A stretch of 64,000 nucleotides of DNA from Rhizobacter sp. OV335 (GCF_900142965.1 NZ_FRCQ01000027.1:1-64000), one strand, 5' to 3'. Positions 18,361 through 26,718 are shown, counted from the first letter of the stretch. Notes: generated from the letters alone by a model not told the origin. Numbers and translations are program-made.

Positions 18361-18806
18361 GCACGCCAACCCGCCGCGAGACATTCGCGCTAGCTAGCGG
18401 CAAAGCCTCCTCGGCGACTCCGAAGCCCTCGGGCGTCGAGTAGACGTCGTGTGTGCCGTGACGCTGAGCGCACGCAGCTCCTCGAGCAACGCGGCTACGA
18501 CCTCTTCCGTGGCCATCGTGTTGGCGAGCTCCGGTTGACTACTTCGAGATGGCAGTCGTACTTGTGGCGGTGAGGCATTCCGTGAGCTTGGCAGTACGAA
18601 ACCGTCTCCGGCGTCGAGGGCCACCGCCTTGCGGTCAGACAGCTGGCGCCGCGCCCGCAGCTCAGCCAACTCCTTCTCCATCTTGGCTGGGGCAGCAGGC
18701 CCTTCTCAACCAAGTGCGCGTTGATATCACTGTGCTGGGTCTGACCGGGCGAATCAATGGGCGGACGGTCGTGGTGAGGCAGCCTTGCGCTGTTCTTGTC
18801 GCTTCT
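18361..18806. other. Decayed intergenic stretch
   Basis: This 446-bp stretch lies between convergent genes and holds only short minus-strand reading frames. One is a 95-codon ORF at 18394-18681 (MEKELAELRARRQLSDRKAV); its companion in another frame is 18495-18713. Protein-like pieces change frame (LLKKRQEQRKAASPRPS, MEKELAELRARRQ), suggesting a broken gene I cannot name. Confidence 0.35.
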
Positions 18807-19682
18807 TCAATAGACGACGCAGTTCGACCCCTGAAATGAGAACACCAGCGGTCCATCACAGCGCGTGGTCAGCACCTTACGGACGCCTGTGTCGGTACGG
18901 AAACCGTAGATGCCGCTCGCCTTCGATCCGTAGAAGTCCGTCGTCTCTTGGGTCTCGAACTGCTTGTAGTCGTCGCTGATGACAACCAGCTTCGGCTTGC
19001 AGGCATAGACACCGAACATGTCCGGGCAGATGCCATTGTTCCGGCCATGGTGAGCAGCGACGAGCACCTCCACACCGCTCACCACGGGGAAAAACTGCGT
19101 GCAGTTGGCGAAAAGGTGCCGCCATCCGGCGCACTCCATGTCTCCGGGGAACATGAACCGATGCCCGAAGACGTCAAGCGTGAACACCAAACTCAGGTTG
19201 TTCTCGTCTTCAAAGTGCGGGTAGCAGTTCCAAGTCCAAATCATGTTTACGCCAGGAATCTGCGGCGGAACCTGCTGCCAGCCGATGCTGCCTCGGAAGG
19301 CAAGGCTACGAGCGACAGCTTCGATACCCTTGCCGAGGTTGTCGTGGCCGTCCTCTGTCTTAAGCTTGACTATGGTTGCCGGTGGCACTGTCGGGTTGCC
19401 GAGGATGCAGCCGACTGTGATGCCCCGCTCTTCCAAGTCCGGAAAGCCTGACATGTGGTCTTCGTCGAAGTTTGTGCAGACCAGCATGTCGACGTAGGTC
19501 ACCCCCGCCGCCTGGAGGTGATGCCCTGGGTACCATGGGTTTCCACGGAAGTTCGCAGCATGCCCGCAATCAATGAGCACCCGATAGCACGTGCCCCAGT
19601 TCGTCGGGATGGTTAGAAGCGCGCACTGGCCGTGGTCAACATCGAAGATTTGCAGGGCGCCATCGTGAAGGAGGTTGGTCAC
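18807..19682 (-). CDS. Metallo-beta-lactamase-fold hydrolase (MBL-B)
   Basis: The 291-residue protein is of the ComEC/Rec2-like MBL type. It starts MTNLLHDGALQIFDVDHGQCALL (the D-V-x-x-G-x motif common in this subgroup). The metal motif is TNFDEDHMSGFPDLE, with further probable ligands in FMFPGDME and VAAHHGRNNG. It has no signal peptide or membrane helices, so it is cytoplasmic. It is the last gene of the minus-strand series MBL-A, E2-E1-JAB, broken MBL copy, MBL-B. The substrate is unknown; nucleotide, nucleic-acid or conjugate hydrolysis are all possible. Confidence 0.78.
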   Translation of the reverse strand: MTNLLHDGALQIFDVDHGQCALLTIPTNWGTCYRVLIDCGHAANFRGNPWYPGHHLQAAGVTYVDMLVCTNFDEDHMSGFPDLEERGITVGCILGNPTVPPATIVKLKTEDGHDNLGKGIEAVARSLAFRGSIGWQQVPPQIPGVNMIWTWNCYPHFEDENNLSLVFTLDVFGHRFMFPGDMECAGWRHLFANCTQFFPVVSGVEVLVAAHHGRNNGICPDMFGVYACKPKLVVISDDYKQFETQETTDFYGSKASGIYGFRTDTGVRKVLTTRCDGPLVFSFQGSNCVVY

Positions 19683-19684
19683 GG

Positions 19685-19956
19685 CGGTACCTTAGAAGAC
19701 GGATTGCCCCGTGCCGCTGGACATGAATCAATCATGCCGTCGTTGCGGGTCATCTGCACGTACCGCGTCGTCCCTGCGGACTTGAACTGGTAGCCAGTAG
19801 TTTTGTCGCGGTAGTAGGGGTTGCCTGAATGTCGTGCTGCAGATAGTCGTCGCTGATGATGACGAGCTTCGGCTTGCACCCGTAGTCATCAAGCAGTGCC
19901 GGGCAGATGCCGCTCTCGCGGCCGAGGTGAGGAGCAATGAACATCTCGATGACATC
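19685..19956 (-). pseudogene. Truncated, frameshifted paralogue of MBL-B (C-terminal part only)
   Basis: The minus strand reads DVIEMFIAPHLGRESGICPA then CKPKLVIISDDYLQHDIQ, parallel to VEVLVAAHHGRNNGICPD and CKPKLVVISDDYKQFETQ in MBL-B. After the Q the frame shifts and continues GNPYYRDKTTGYQFKSAGTT and RYVQMTRNDGMIDSC, matching the MBL-B tail. Only the last third of the gene remains, with no metal-binding D-x-D-H motif. The copy lies between the E2-E1-JAB stop and the intact MBL-B gene, in the same orientation, which points to replacement or duplication of the MBL gene in the operon. Confidence 0.8.
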
Positions 19957-20053
19957 CTAGTGAATCAGCTACGGTCCCTGCTTTCAGGCGCGATTTGGTC
20001 TTGCACGTTTGTGGTTCATTTCTTGGCTGGCATTGTCTCGACCAATGAGCAGG

Positions 20054-22306
20054 CTACCAGCGGTCGACTGCGCAGATGAGGCCTTGGGGCGTCCACACCA
20101 GTGATACCGCAGGCAACCCTCGGCCGTCAGTGGCGATCGTCCTGAGCGTGTTTTTGTCGATCCCTGAGTGACTGCCCCCCATGGGATGGCTGTGCCAGGT
20201 GCCTACAAACATCAGGTGCCCCACACTCGCCGCATGCGCTTCCGTCAGGGCCTGGGCCAGGCCCTCGGTACCCAGGATGAAGGCCGCTTCGCGACGAACG
20301 CTGTCGGGCGGCGCCGCCACCATGCCGGCGATAGTGATAGTGCGCGCCTCATAGGACACGCGTCCGACCAACGCGCCGCCGGTTTCAAGATGCCCCCAAT
20401 GACGCGCCTCTTCGTCGATGGCGTGCGCGACGTGGGCCAGCACGCGGATCTGCCAACCACCATCGTCAGGAATATCGAGAACGGTCGTCTCGCCTGCTTC
20501 CAACACATCCCAACTGCTGCCGATGTTGGACGGGTCCCCGACGCCCACGCAAAGCTGGCCGCTCGGCGGCTTGCCCTCCGAAATCCATTTCTGAGCCTGC
20601 ATCGCCACCATGGAAGCCGACCGAGAGATCAGTGCGTCGGCCATGGGTGTCGTGAGGGATCTGCAGTTGTCGCCGACGAAGATCCTCCTGGGGTCAGTGG
20701 AGGTGCCTGCCATCCCCGCGCGTAAAGCTGGGAGCCAGCGGCTCAACTCAAAGAGAAAGGCGGTGATGTCGTCCACACGGGCCTTCCGACCCTCCGCTTC
20801 CAGTATCAGCACGGCGCATCGCCCTTGCCCAAACAGCGCGGCCCGTGCAAGCCGAACCGGGCTCGCGGTCAGTGCAGCGGAAACTGATGCGGCGATGAGA
20901 ACCTGCAGCGACGCCGTGGTCTCGATGATCAATGCCGCATCAGCCGGCACCACCTCAGCAAATTTCTCGTCGTTTCTGAAGAGGTCGACGGCGTCGAGGT
21001 CATACGCCTTGGCGTCGACGTGAGAGAGGCGTCCAAGCGCGACCCTCATTTGCTCGGCCTTGTACGGAACCAGCGTGGGTTCGTCTTCCAGCAAGGCGTG
21101 CCGGGCAAAGTTGTGCGGCGACATGACGTCGTTGTCCACGAACGTCTGCTGTCCAATGCCGGCGCGCGCCAGGTGCATGCCAATTTTGGAGCCCAGGCTG
21201 CCGCAGCCGATCAACACAGTCTTCGCATGCGTGACGGACTGTGGCAGCCCTGACGTGCGAGCGAGCAGCTCAGGCGATACGGTGTGCGAGTGGAACGCGG
21301 CGTGGACGCTGCTCGTGAACTTGAAGGCCGACGTCGGGTCGATGTCGTACCTGATCACGTAGGGCAGGACTTCCACGTCGCGGCCGTCCGACCCCACGAG
21401 CGGGGCCGGGCGCTTCACCACAAGCACGACGAGGGCCAGCAAGCCTCTTTTCCAATCCTTGTAGTTCTGCAAGCCGATGACGGATGCACGGTAGTAGTCA
21501 GACAGAGCTGTTTCCAGGGCCGTCCGATCGATACCCAACGCAGCCGCCAGATCGAGGAGAGAGGGCAGGTCAACGACCGTGTCGGGCTGGTACTTGCCGA
21601 TCACCGGGAACTGGCCGTCGGTAGCAGCGGCTCGGGCGATGAAGGCGGGGAAATCGCCCGACCCGAACTGCCTTTCTGGCTTGCCACGCAGCATTTGCGT
21701 GAAGGTGACGCTCGCCTGGGGCGTCAGCTCGGGCATCACACGACAGTACACGCCGTCACCGACCGTCAAGTAGCTTGCCTTGGTCGTCAGGACCGCGCCG
21801 TCGGCCGGCGTTGCGGCGATGAGGCGCTCGGCACTGAATTCGACCGTGGAAGGACAGGAATCGCGGCGCGTGGGCTCCCAACCTTGGCTCAGGTCGATGA
21901 GCGTGCCGCTGGCAGCCTTGCCAAGCCAGTCGATGATCTGATCGATGACCGCATCCAGGCCGAGACGGTGAAGCAACTCGTCCAACGACCCTTCGAATAC
22001 GCAGGGCGGCACGGGGTCTCCCTCGCGGTGGGCGTTGATGTGCGGCAGATCCCGTGGGAAATCGGGTCGCAAGTAGGGCCTGGGCGCCCGCAGCGGCCAG
22101 CGTGTGAAGGCCAGCGTGCAGGTCTCGATGGCCTTGACGCCGGTCGCAGTAATCCCTGCAGCGCGCGCTCGGCTGGGCAGCTCCACTGGGATATCGATCT
22201 CCACGAGCCAACCGCCATCGCCACCTTCGACGATCTCCGGGTCGCCGACCCGCGAGATTCCCCGGTGCCGACGCAACTGCTCGATGGCGTCATCGAGCGC
22301 CGTCAT
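20054..22306 (-). CDS. E2-E1-JAB triple-domain ubiquitin-like conjugation/deconjugation protein
   Basis: The 750-residue polypeptide combines three activities. Residues about 1-150 look like a bacterial E2 fold: strands around PEIVEGGDGGWLVEIDIP, then PRPYLRPDFPRDLP, candidate catalytic Cys102 in PPCVFEG, and the helix DQIIDWLG. Residues about 355-600 form a ThiF/E1 adenylation domain with VLIGCGSLGSKIG (364-376), DNDVMSPHNFARHAL and IIETTAS. Residues about 625-750 are a JAB/JAMM peptidase with Glu641 (HLETGG), His705 and His707 (WHSHPMGG), and Asp717. The region 150-350 is unassigned. The ATG overlaps the MBL-A stop (ATGA). Comparable separate proteins are Cap2 (E2-E1) and Cap3 (JAB) of type II CBASS and the Bil proteins. 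No ubiquitin-like gene or CD-NTase is adjacent. Confidence 0.85.
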   Translation of the reverse strand: MTALDDAIEQLRRHRGISRVGDPEIVEGGDGGWLVEIDIPVELPSRARAAGITATGVKAIETCTLAFTRWPLRAPRPYLRPDFPRDLPHINAHREGDPVPPCVFEGSLDELLHRLGLDAVIDQIIDWLGKAASGTLIDLSQGWEPTRRDSCPSTVEFSAERLIAATPADGAVLTTKASYLTVGDGVYCRVMPELTPQASVTFTQMLRGKPERQFGSGDFPAFIARAAATDGQFPVIGKYQPDTVVDLPSLLDLAAALGIDRTALETALSDYYRASVIGLQNYKDWKRGLLALVVLVVKRPAPLVGSDGRDVEVLPYVIRYDIDPTSAFKFTSSVHAAFHSHTVSPELLARTSGLPQSVTHAKTVLIGCGSLGSKIGMHLARAGIGQQTFVDNDVMSPHNFARHALLEDEPTLVPYKAEQMRVALGRLSHVDAKAYDLDAVDLFRNDEKFAEVVPADAALIIETTASLQVLIAASVSAALTASPVRLARAALFGQGRCAVLILEAEGRKARVDDITAFLFELSRWLPALRAGMAGTSTDPRRIFVGDNCRSLTTPMADALISRSASMVAMQAQKWISEGKPPSGQLCVGVGDPSNIGSSWDVLEAGETTVLDIPDDGGWQIRVLAHVAHAIDEEARHWGHLETGGALVGRVSYEARTITIAGMVAAPPDSVRREAAFILGTEGLAQALTEAHAASVGHLMFVGTWHSHPMGGSHSGIDKNTLRTIATDGRGLPAVSLVWTPQGLICAVDRW

Positions 22307-23496
22307 GCCGCGCCGTGGGGCAGGGGCGTGAGCGTCGTCGAAGTGAAGGCGGCTGCCTTGGAGCCGGCCTCGCGGCGCTGCGCCAGGGCCACGCCCTGGG
22401 CCGTAACGGTGAAGACCATGGGCTCCTCCTCACTGGCCTTGGGGTACTCGCCGGTGCAATAAAACTTACCCTCGGCATCGTCAACGATCGCCACGTACTC
22501 GCGCTTGGCACGGATGCACGGCGGGTCGCTGTCGTCGTCCTTGATGGGCTTGCAACTGGCCACGATCACAGCGCCGCTGCGGGTCTGGGACAACGCCTTG
22601 CGTGCGTCCGCATCCAGTTTCGCGTCCTCACCCTTGTCCGACCAGCTGTCGTACGACAGCGAGTGCCAAGAGCAGTGGTGGGGTGTCTGCATCAGGTCGT
22701 ACTCGAGGACCGACGGGTCCTTCTTGTGGCGGTCCCACTGGCGGTTCCAGATGAAGACTTCCGCATCACCGCCACTGAGGAACTTGGCGCCGTCCGGCGT
22801 GTTGTCGTCGGCGGCCAGCGTGAAGTTGATGATGACGCTCGACTGGTTCTTCACGAGGCACTCTTCGACCTCCTCGTCGGTGCTGGCATCGATGGGCGCC
22901 AACAGGAAGGCGCTGAAGAAATTCGAGGTGCGGCCGCAGATGGTGTTGAACGCCTTGTCCACCGGGCGAACGATCGACACCAGGTCGTCCGTCTTGCCCT
23001 CGATGTCCTTGCCCATGAGTTGGATGCGGTCGCCGTCCGATACGGCGAAATAGTGGTCCTTGTTCACCTGGACGCGGCGGCGGGCCTCCTTACTGAAGGC
23101 CTTGGCGTCGTCGCACAGCGTGTGGTTCTTGCTGGCACGGCGGAACACGATCGGGGACGACCACAGCTCGCGGATGACGATCTTCTTGTCCTTGTATTCT
23201 TTGTCGTCGTCCGGGTAGTCCGCCAGGGGCCCCAGGTGGAAGTGGCGGGTCAAGCCGCGGCAGTGGTCTTGGTCAGGGTGGCTCAGCAAGAACGCATCCA
23301 CATACGGTCGACCGTCGGCATCCTTCTTCAGCTGCCCGCGCAGATCCTTCGCGACATCGCGGACCTTGCTGTTCGGGTCGTCCGCATCGGCGCGGATGTT
23401 CACGTCGATCAGGATGGTGGTGGCATCGACGTCGCCCAGGCGAATCAGCGTCATATCGCCGTTGTCGACGGGGAAAAAAGTAACGGTGGTCGGCAT
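22303..23496 (-). CDS. Metallo-beta-lactamase-fold hydrolase (MBL-A)
   Basis: The 397-residue protein starts MPTTVTFFPVDNGDMTLIRL at 23496, seven bases after an AAGGA site; the longer reading from 23532 is less likely. It has the MBL ligand motif LLSHPDQDHCRGLTRHF and later HHCSWHSL, and is predicted cytoplasmic. It is the first gene of the minus-strand operon and overlaps the E2-E1-JAB gene by 4 bp, so the two should be made together. It belongs to the same broad ComEC-like class as MBL-B but is longer and clearly different in sequence. The substrate is unknown. The promoter lies in the 90-bp gap shared with the divergent WYL gene. Confidence 0.78.
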   Translation of the reverse strand: MPTTVTFFPVDNGDMTLIRLGDVDATTILIDVNIRADADDPNSKVRDVAKDLRGQLKKDADGRPYVDAFLLSHPDQDHCRGLTRHFHLGPLADYPDDDKEYKDKKIVIRELWSSPIVFRRASKNHTLCDDAKAFSKEARRRVQVNKDHYFAVSDGDRIQLMGKDIEGKTDDLVSIVRPVDKAFNTICGRTSNFFSAFLLAPIDASTDEEVEECLVKNQSSVIINFTLAADDNTPDGAKFLSGGDAEVFIWNRQWDRHKKDPSVLEYDLMQTPHHCSWHSLSYDSWSDKGEDAKLDADARKALSQTRSGAVIVASCKPIKDDDSDPPCIRAKREYVAIVDDAEGKFYCTGEYPKASEEEPMVFTVTAQGVALAQRREAGSKAAAFTSTTLTPLPHGAA

Positions 23497-23586
23497 TTCG
23501 AGTTCCTTGACATGCCCGAAAGTGCTGGACACGTATAGAAATGATACGCTTATATTTTATGTTCGTCTATAAAGTAGACTCTACGC
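23497..23586. promoter_or_regulatory. Divergent promoter/operator between MBL-A operon and WYL gene
   Basis: The 90-bp gap is A+T-rich compared with its surroundings. Two overlapping inverted repeats abut the WYL start: GTCTA-TAAAG-TAGAC (23565-23579) and GTAGA-C-TCTAC (23574-23584). A symmetric site at this position fits binding by a dimeric WYL-type repressor that would control both directions. The sites were read by eye and are not tested. Confidence 0.45.
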
Positions 23587-24492
23587 ATGGATGACGAGAC
23601 ACATTCACCTGACGCCGGTTCGACCGGCGCGCCCGGCGTGAGCTGGGGGCTGGACCGCCGCCTTCAATTCATAGATTTCCGGTTGCGATGGGAAGGTAGA
23701 TTGAACCGAACCGACCTCATCGAGCACTTCAGCATCTCGACGCCGCAGGCATCTCTGGACATCGCCCGTTACCTGGAACTGGCCCCGGGCAACCTCGAGT
23801 ACGACCGGAGTTCACGGACCTATGTGGCGGGTACAAGTTTTAGGACGCTGTTCCCCCGAAGCTCGGCTCGGCGGTATCTGGCGGAGCTTCACGCAAAGAC
23901 CACTGGCCTGCTGGAGCACGGTGCCAGCTTTATCGGTCACGCACCCGCCATCGACACCGCCCCGTCTCCTTGGCGTGCAGTTAGCGACGAAGTGGTGCAC
24001 GCAGTGGTTCGCGCAATCCAAGACAAGGCGACTGTCGCGGTCCTCTACCAGTCGATGACGTCGGTCGATGCGAGCAGCCGCACGATCTCGCCGCATGCGC
24101 TCGGCTTCGACGGGTTTCGCTGGCATGTGCGGGCGTACTGCCACAAGCGGGAGCGCTTCAGCGACTTCGTGCTGGCGCGCATCCTGGACCTCAAGGGTGC
24201 GGGGCCCAGCAACGTTGACCCTGGCACGGACAGCTTCTGGCACACGATCCTCACCTTGGTTCTCGTGCCTCATCCGGATCTTTCTGCCGCGAAGAAGCGC
24301 GTGATCGAGCTGGACTACTGCATGAAGGACGGGCAGGTCGCTCTGAAGTGCCGGCAAGCCTTTCTGTACTACACCATGCGCCGCCTCGGACTCCACACGC
24401 AGACGCCGAGCGATCCCGCCGCTCAACAGATCAGCCTCAGCAATCGCACCGAGTTGCAACCCTACATCGACGCGCTCACCGCATCCAACTAA
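23587..24492 (+). CDS. WYL-domain transcriptional regulator (CapW/BrxR-like)
   Basis: The 301-residue protein has an N-terminal winged helix (LQFIDFRLRWEGRLNRTDLIEHFSIS split over about 20-50), then a WYL domain near 140-215 with AVLYQSMTS, ISPHALGFDGFRWHVRAY and FSDFVLARIL. A C-terminal WCX-like extension contains LDYCMKDGQ and AFLYYTMRRLGL. This is the CapW/BrxR layout of regulators that control CBASS, BREX and other defence operons. It is divergent from the MBL/E2-E1-JAB operon and lies 9 bp ahead of a membrane-protein gene. It shares its layout, and visible WYL-region similarity, with the Wadjet-linked regulator at 32295. Confidence 0.88.
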   Translation: MDDETHSPDAGSTGAPGVSWGLDRRLQFIDFRLRWEGRLNRTDLIEHFSISTPQASLDIARYLELAPGNLEYDRSSRTYVAGTSFRTLFPRSSARRYLAELHAKTTGLLEHGASFIGHAPAIDTAPSPWRAVSDEVVHAVVRAIQDKATVAVLYQSMTSVDASSRTISPHALGFDGFRWHVRAYCHKRERFSDFVLARILDLKGAGPSNVDPGTDSFWHTILTLVLVPHPDLSAAKKRVIELDYCMKDGQVALKCRQAFLYYTMRRLGLHTQTPSDPAAQQISLSNRTELQPYIDALTASN

Positions 24493-24501
24493 GGACCTCG
24501 A

Positions 24502-25284
24502 ATGCTCGCTCTGGTCGAACTCGCCAAGGACCCCTATGAACGCAAGGCGCGGCTCGCGCCCGGCCTCCTTGCCACGCTGCCATTGCTGGTGCCGCTGGTG
24601 TGCGTCTACGGCGCGCGGCACCCGATCTTGACCGCGTTGGTTGGCTTGCTGGCGGGCTGCGGCGCCATGTACACGCTGGCAAGCGTCGCGCGCGTGCGCG
24701 GCAAGAAGCTCGAGGACAGGCTGGTCAAAGGTTGGGGCGGCATGCCCACCACCCTGGCACTGCGCCATCGTGACCAGACCCTGGACAGCGTCAGCAAGCG
24801 TCGCTATCACGATGCCATCGTCTCCAAGCTCGGCATCGCGATGCCGACGGCCGAAGAAGAGGCGGCGGACCCTGCGAAGGCCGACGACACCTACATCGGG
24901 GCCACCAAGCGCCTGCGTGAGCTGACGCGGAGCAACAAGAGCCTGCTGCTGAAGGAGAACATCGCCTATGGCTTTCACCGCAACATGCTGGCCATGAAGC
25001 CCATCGGCATCGTGACCTGCCTGCTCGGACTCCTCTACGGCCTGGTGCTGGCGGGCGTGGTTGAACTCGATCCACTCGCTGTGAAACTGGCCAACCTTGC
25101 GCGCCCCGGGTTGGCTGCTGCAATGACGTTGGTGATCTCCGTGGCGCTGCTCGCGAGTTGGCTGCTCTATTTCGATGCCGACGCCGTGAAGCGCATTGGC
25201 TTCGCGTACGCTGAGCGTCTCTTCGAGTGCTTGCCGTCGCTGCCCTCGGTGGTCAAGAAGAAGAAGTCCGTGGCGGCTCCATAG
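24502..25284 (+). CDS. Four-helix membrane protein of unknown function
   Basis: The 260-residue protein has two hydrophobic hairpins: helices at about 20-38 and 42-63, then 167-186 and 203-223. A charged soluble region of about 100 residues lies between them and contains WGGMPTTLALRHRD (78-91) and ENIAYGFHRNMLAMKPIG (152-169). These motifs look like a recurring family of bacterial membrane proteins of unknown function (from memory, not searched). The C-terminus is lysine-rich (VVKKKKSVAAP). GGACCTCG precedes the ATG and the WYL stop is 9 bp upstream, so the two genes are co-transcribed. It could be the membrane-acting effector of the neighbouring operon, but that is a guess from position. Confidence 0.7.
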   Translation: MLALVELAKDPYERKARLAPGLLATLPLLVPLVCVYGARHPILTALVGLLAGCGAMYTLASVARVRGKKLEDRLVKGWGGMPTTLALRHRDQTLDSVSKRRYHDAIVSKLGIAMPTAEEEAADPAKADDTYIGATKRLRELTRSNKSLLLKENIAYGFHRNMLAMKPIGIVTCLLGLLYGLVLAGVVELDPLAVKLANLARPGLAAAMTLVISVALLASWLLYFDADAVKRIGFAYAERLFECLPSLPSVVKKKKSVAAP

Positions 25285-25530
25285 TCGACTGCGAGGATAT
25301 GCAATGCCGCGCGGAATCAGCCAGATCGATGCTCGCTCGGCAATCGAGCTACGAGTCGCTGTGGACGTCGGGCCGTCGAGGGAGGTACAAGACCTAACGT
25401 GTCGAAGTCAGCAACCTCAGCTGGTTTTGTCATCGCCCTGAGGTTGGCGCGTGGCTGCCACTATCTCTCCCTGCTGGGTTTGATCCCGTTGTCCTGCCGT
25501 AGATGCAGGCGAGCGTGTTCCTTGCGCCGC
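25285..25530. other. Chimeric scar: kfrA-like start fused to a jetC fragment
   Basis: At 25303 the sequence ATGCCGCGCGGAATCAG repeats the first codons of the KfrA-like gene at 11754 (MPRGISQ). From 25331 to 25374 it then matches 28249-28292, inside jetC and antisense to it, at 41 of 44 bases. The remaining stretch up to the jetD stop has no recognisable gene. It looks like a recombination scar between the two modules. Confidence 0.6.
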
Positions 25531-26718
25531 TCAGCCCTCTTGCTCGGCGACGAACTTGGCCTCGCCCAGCTCGCCTGCGATTTCGCTCCAACCGGCCTCA
25601 CCGGCGTACTTGACCATCCGCTCCACCGTGCGCGCGGGCGCATTGCGGCGAAAGGCTTTCGGCACGTCCGCGGGGCGCATCTTCCACGGCTCCAGGGTGT
25701 GACCGGCCTCGGCCGCACACTGGCTCAGTAAGGCAGCGATCCGGAAGCCTCCCTCGTCGACGTCACCCCAGTGGAACACCGGCGTGCTGGTGGGCAGTTC
25801 GGCCAGCAGCCGTAGATACATGGCCCGCCAGGCAGGGGAGGGCATCCCGGCGGTGTAGAGGCACAGCACGTCGGAGTCGCAGTGCTGGCGCGCCCAGACA
25901 TGGAAGGTAGTCTGGTTCTCGATGGTCAGAACCTCGCGCGGCAGGGCGCCGAGGCCCAGCACCGTGGCCGGAGGCAGCGCGCAGTAGGGGCGATCCAAGG
26001 CAAAGGCGCCGCGCTCGCGACGGACCACGACGTTGCCGGCCATGCGTGCCGGCTGCTGCTCACGGTAAAGGCCGAGCTCCTGCAGCACTTCGGCCTCGGG
26101 GCGTGCATCGTCTTCAATGTTGCCGGCCAACAGCACATCGAGGCGGGGCACCAAGGACTCGATGAGCTTGCTGTCCTTGAACAGCCGCGCGCTCGCGTCC
26201 CGCACCGGGGTCTCCGTGACGCCGAGGGCGACCTGTGACTTGCAGTAGGCGATGGCGTCGCAGGCCTTCGCCCAGAGAGCGGCGTCATCGGGGCCGGTGC
26301 TGCGGACCTTCCTCAGCTTCTCCCAGCTGGACAGGACGTCGCGCAGCACCGGGTAAGCGGCGAGGTGAGTGGAAAGCGTCTGCTTCGCCATCCGGACCCG
26401 CGCCGCATGGGGCACTTCGCCAAGAAGCACGGCCAGCCTATCGACGTCGACTAGTTCGATGCGTTCGATGAGCCCATGGGGATCCAGCCGCGGGTGCTGC
26501 ACTTGGATCGCGCCCTCCGATTGCGCATAGGCCATCACGGCCTCGAAGTCCTCCTTGTGCTTGAGGCTGCGCAACGCGTGGTAGCCGGCCAGTGCCGAAC
26601 TCGTGAGGGCAGGGCGCCGCGTCGCGACACCGGCTTCGTGCTTGTCTGCAGACTTCAATAAGCGCTCCAGCGCCTTCCTGGCTAAGAGATTCATCTCGGC
26701 CGGTTCGCGACCGCTCAT
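25531..26718 (-). CDS. jetD: Wadjet nuclease subunit JetD
   Basis: The 395-residue protein matches Wadjet type I JetD: an N-terminal DUF3322-like part and a C-terminal Toprim-like DUF2220 part. The Toprim acidic residues are visible as the Glu in TIENQTTFH and the DxD in WGDVDEGGF, with the basic tail WKMRPADVP. In known Wadjet systems JetD cleaves closed-circular DNA after loop extrusion by JetABC. Its ATG overlaps the jetC stop (ATGA), and it is the last gene of the operon. Length and motif order are as expected, so it looks intact. Confidence 0.9.
   Translation of the reverse strand: MSGREPAEMNLLARKALERLLKSADKHEAGVATRRPALTSSALAGYHALRSLKHKEDFEAVMAYAQSEGAIQVQHPRLDPHGLIERIELVDVDRLAVLLGEVPHAARVRMAKQTLSTHLAAYPVLRDVLSSWEKLRKVRSTGPDDAALWAKACDAIAYCKSQVALGVTETPVRDASARLFKDSKLIESLVPRLDVLLAGNIEDDARPEAEVLQELGLYREQQPARMAGNVVVRRERGAFALDRPYCALPPATVLGLGALPREVLTIENQTTFHVWARQHCDSDVLCLYTAGMPSPAWRAMYLRLLAELPTSTPVFHWGDVDEGGFRIAALLSQCAAEAGHTLEPWKMRPADVPKAFRRNAPARTVERMVKYAGEAGWSEIAGELGEAKFVAEQEG

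Noticed and set aside
18807-25284. CBASS or classical Bil system
   Set aside because: No CD-NTase, no ubiquitin-like or ISG15-like gene and no separate E2 or JAB gene was found in the neighbourhood, so neither name fits.
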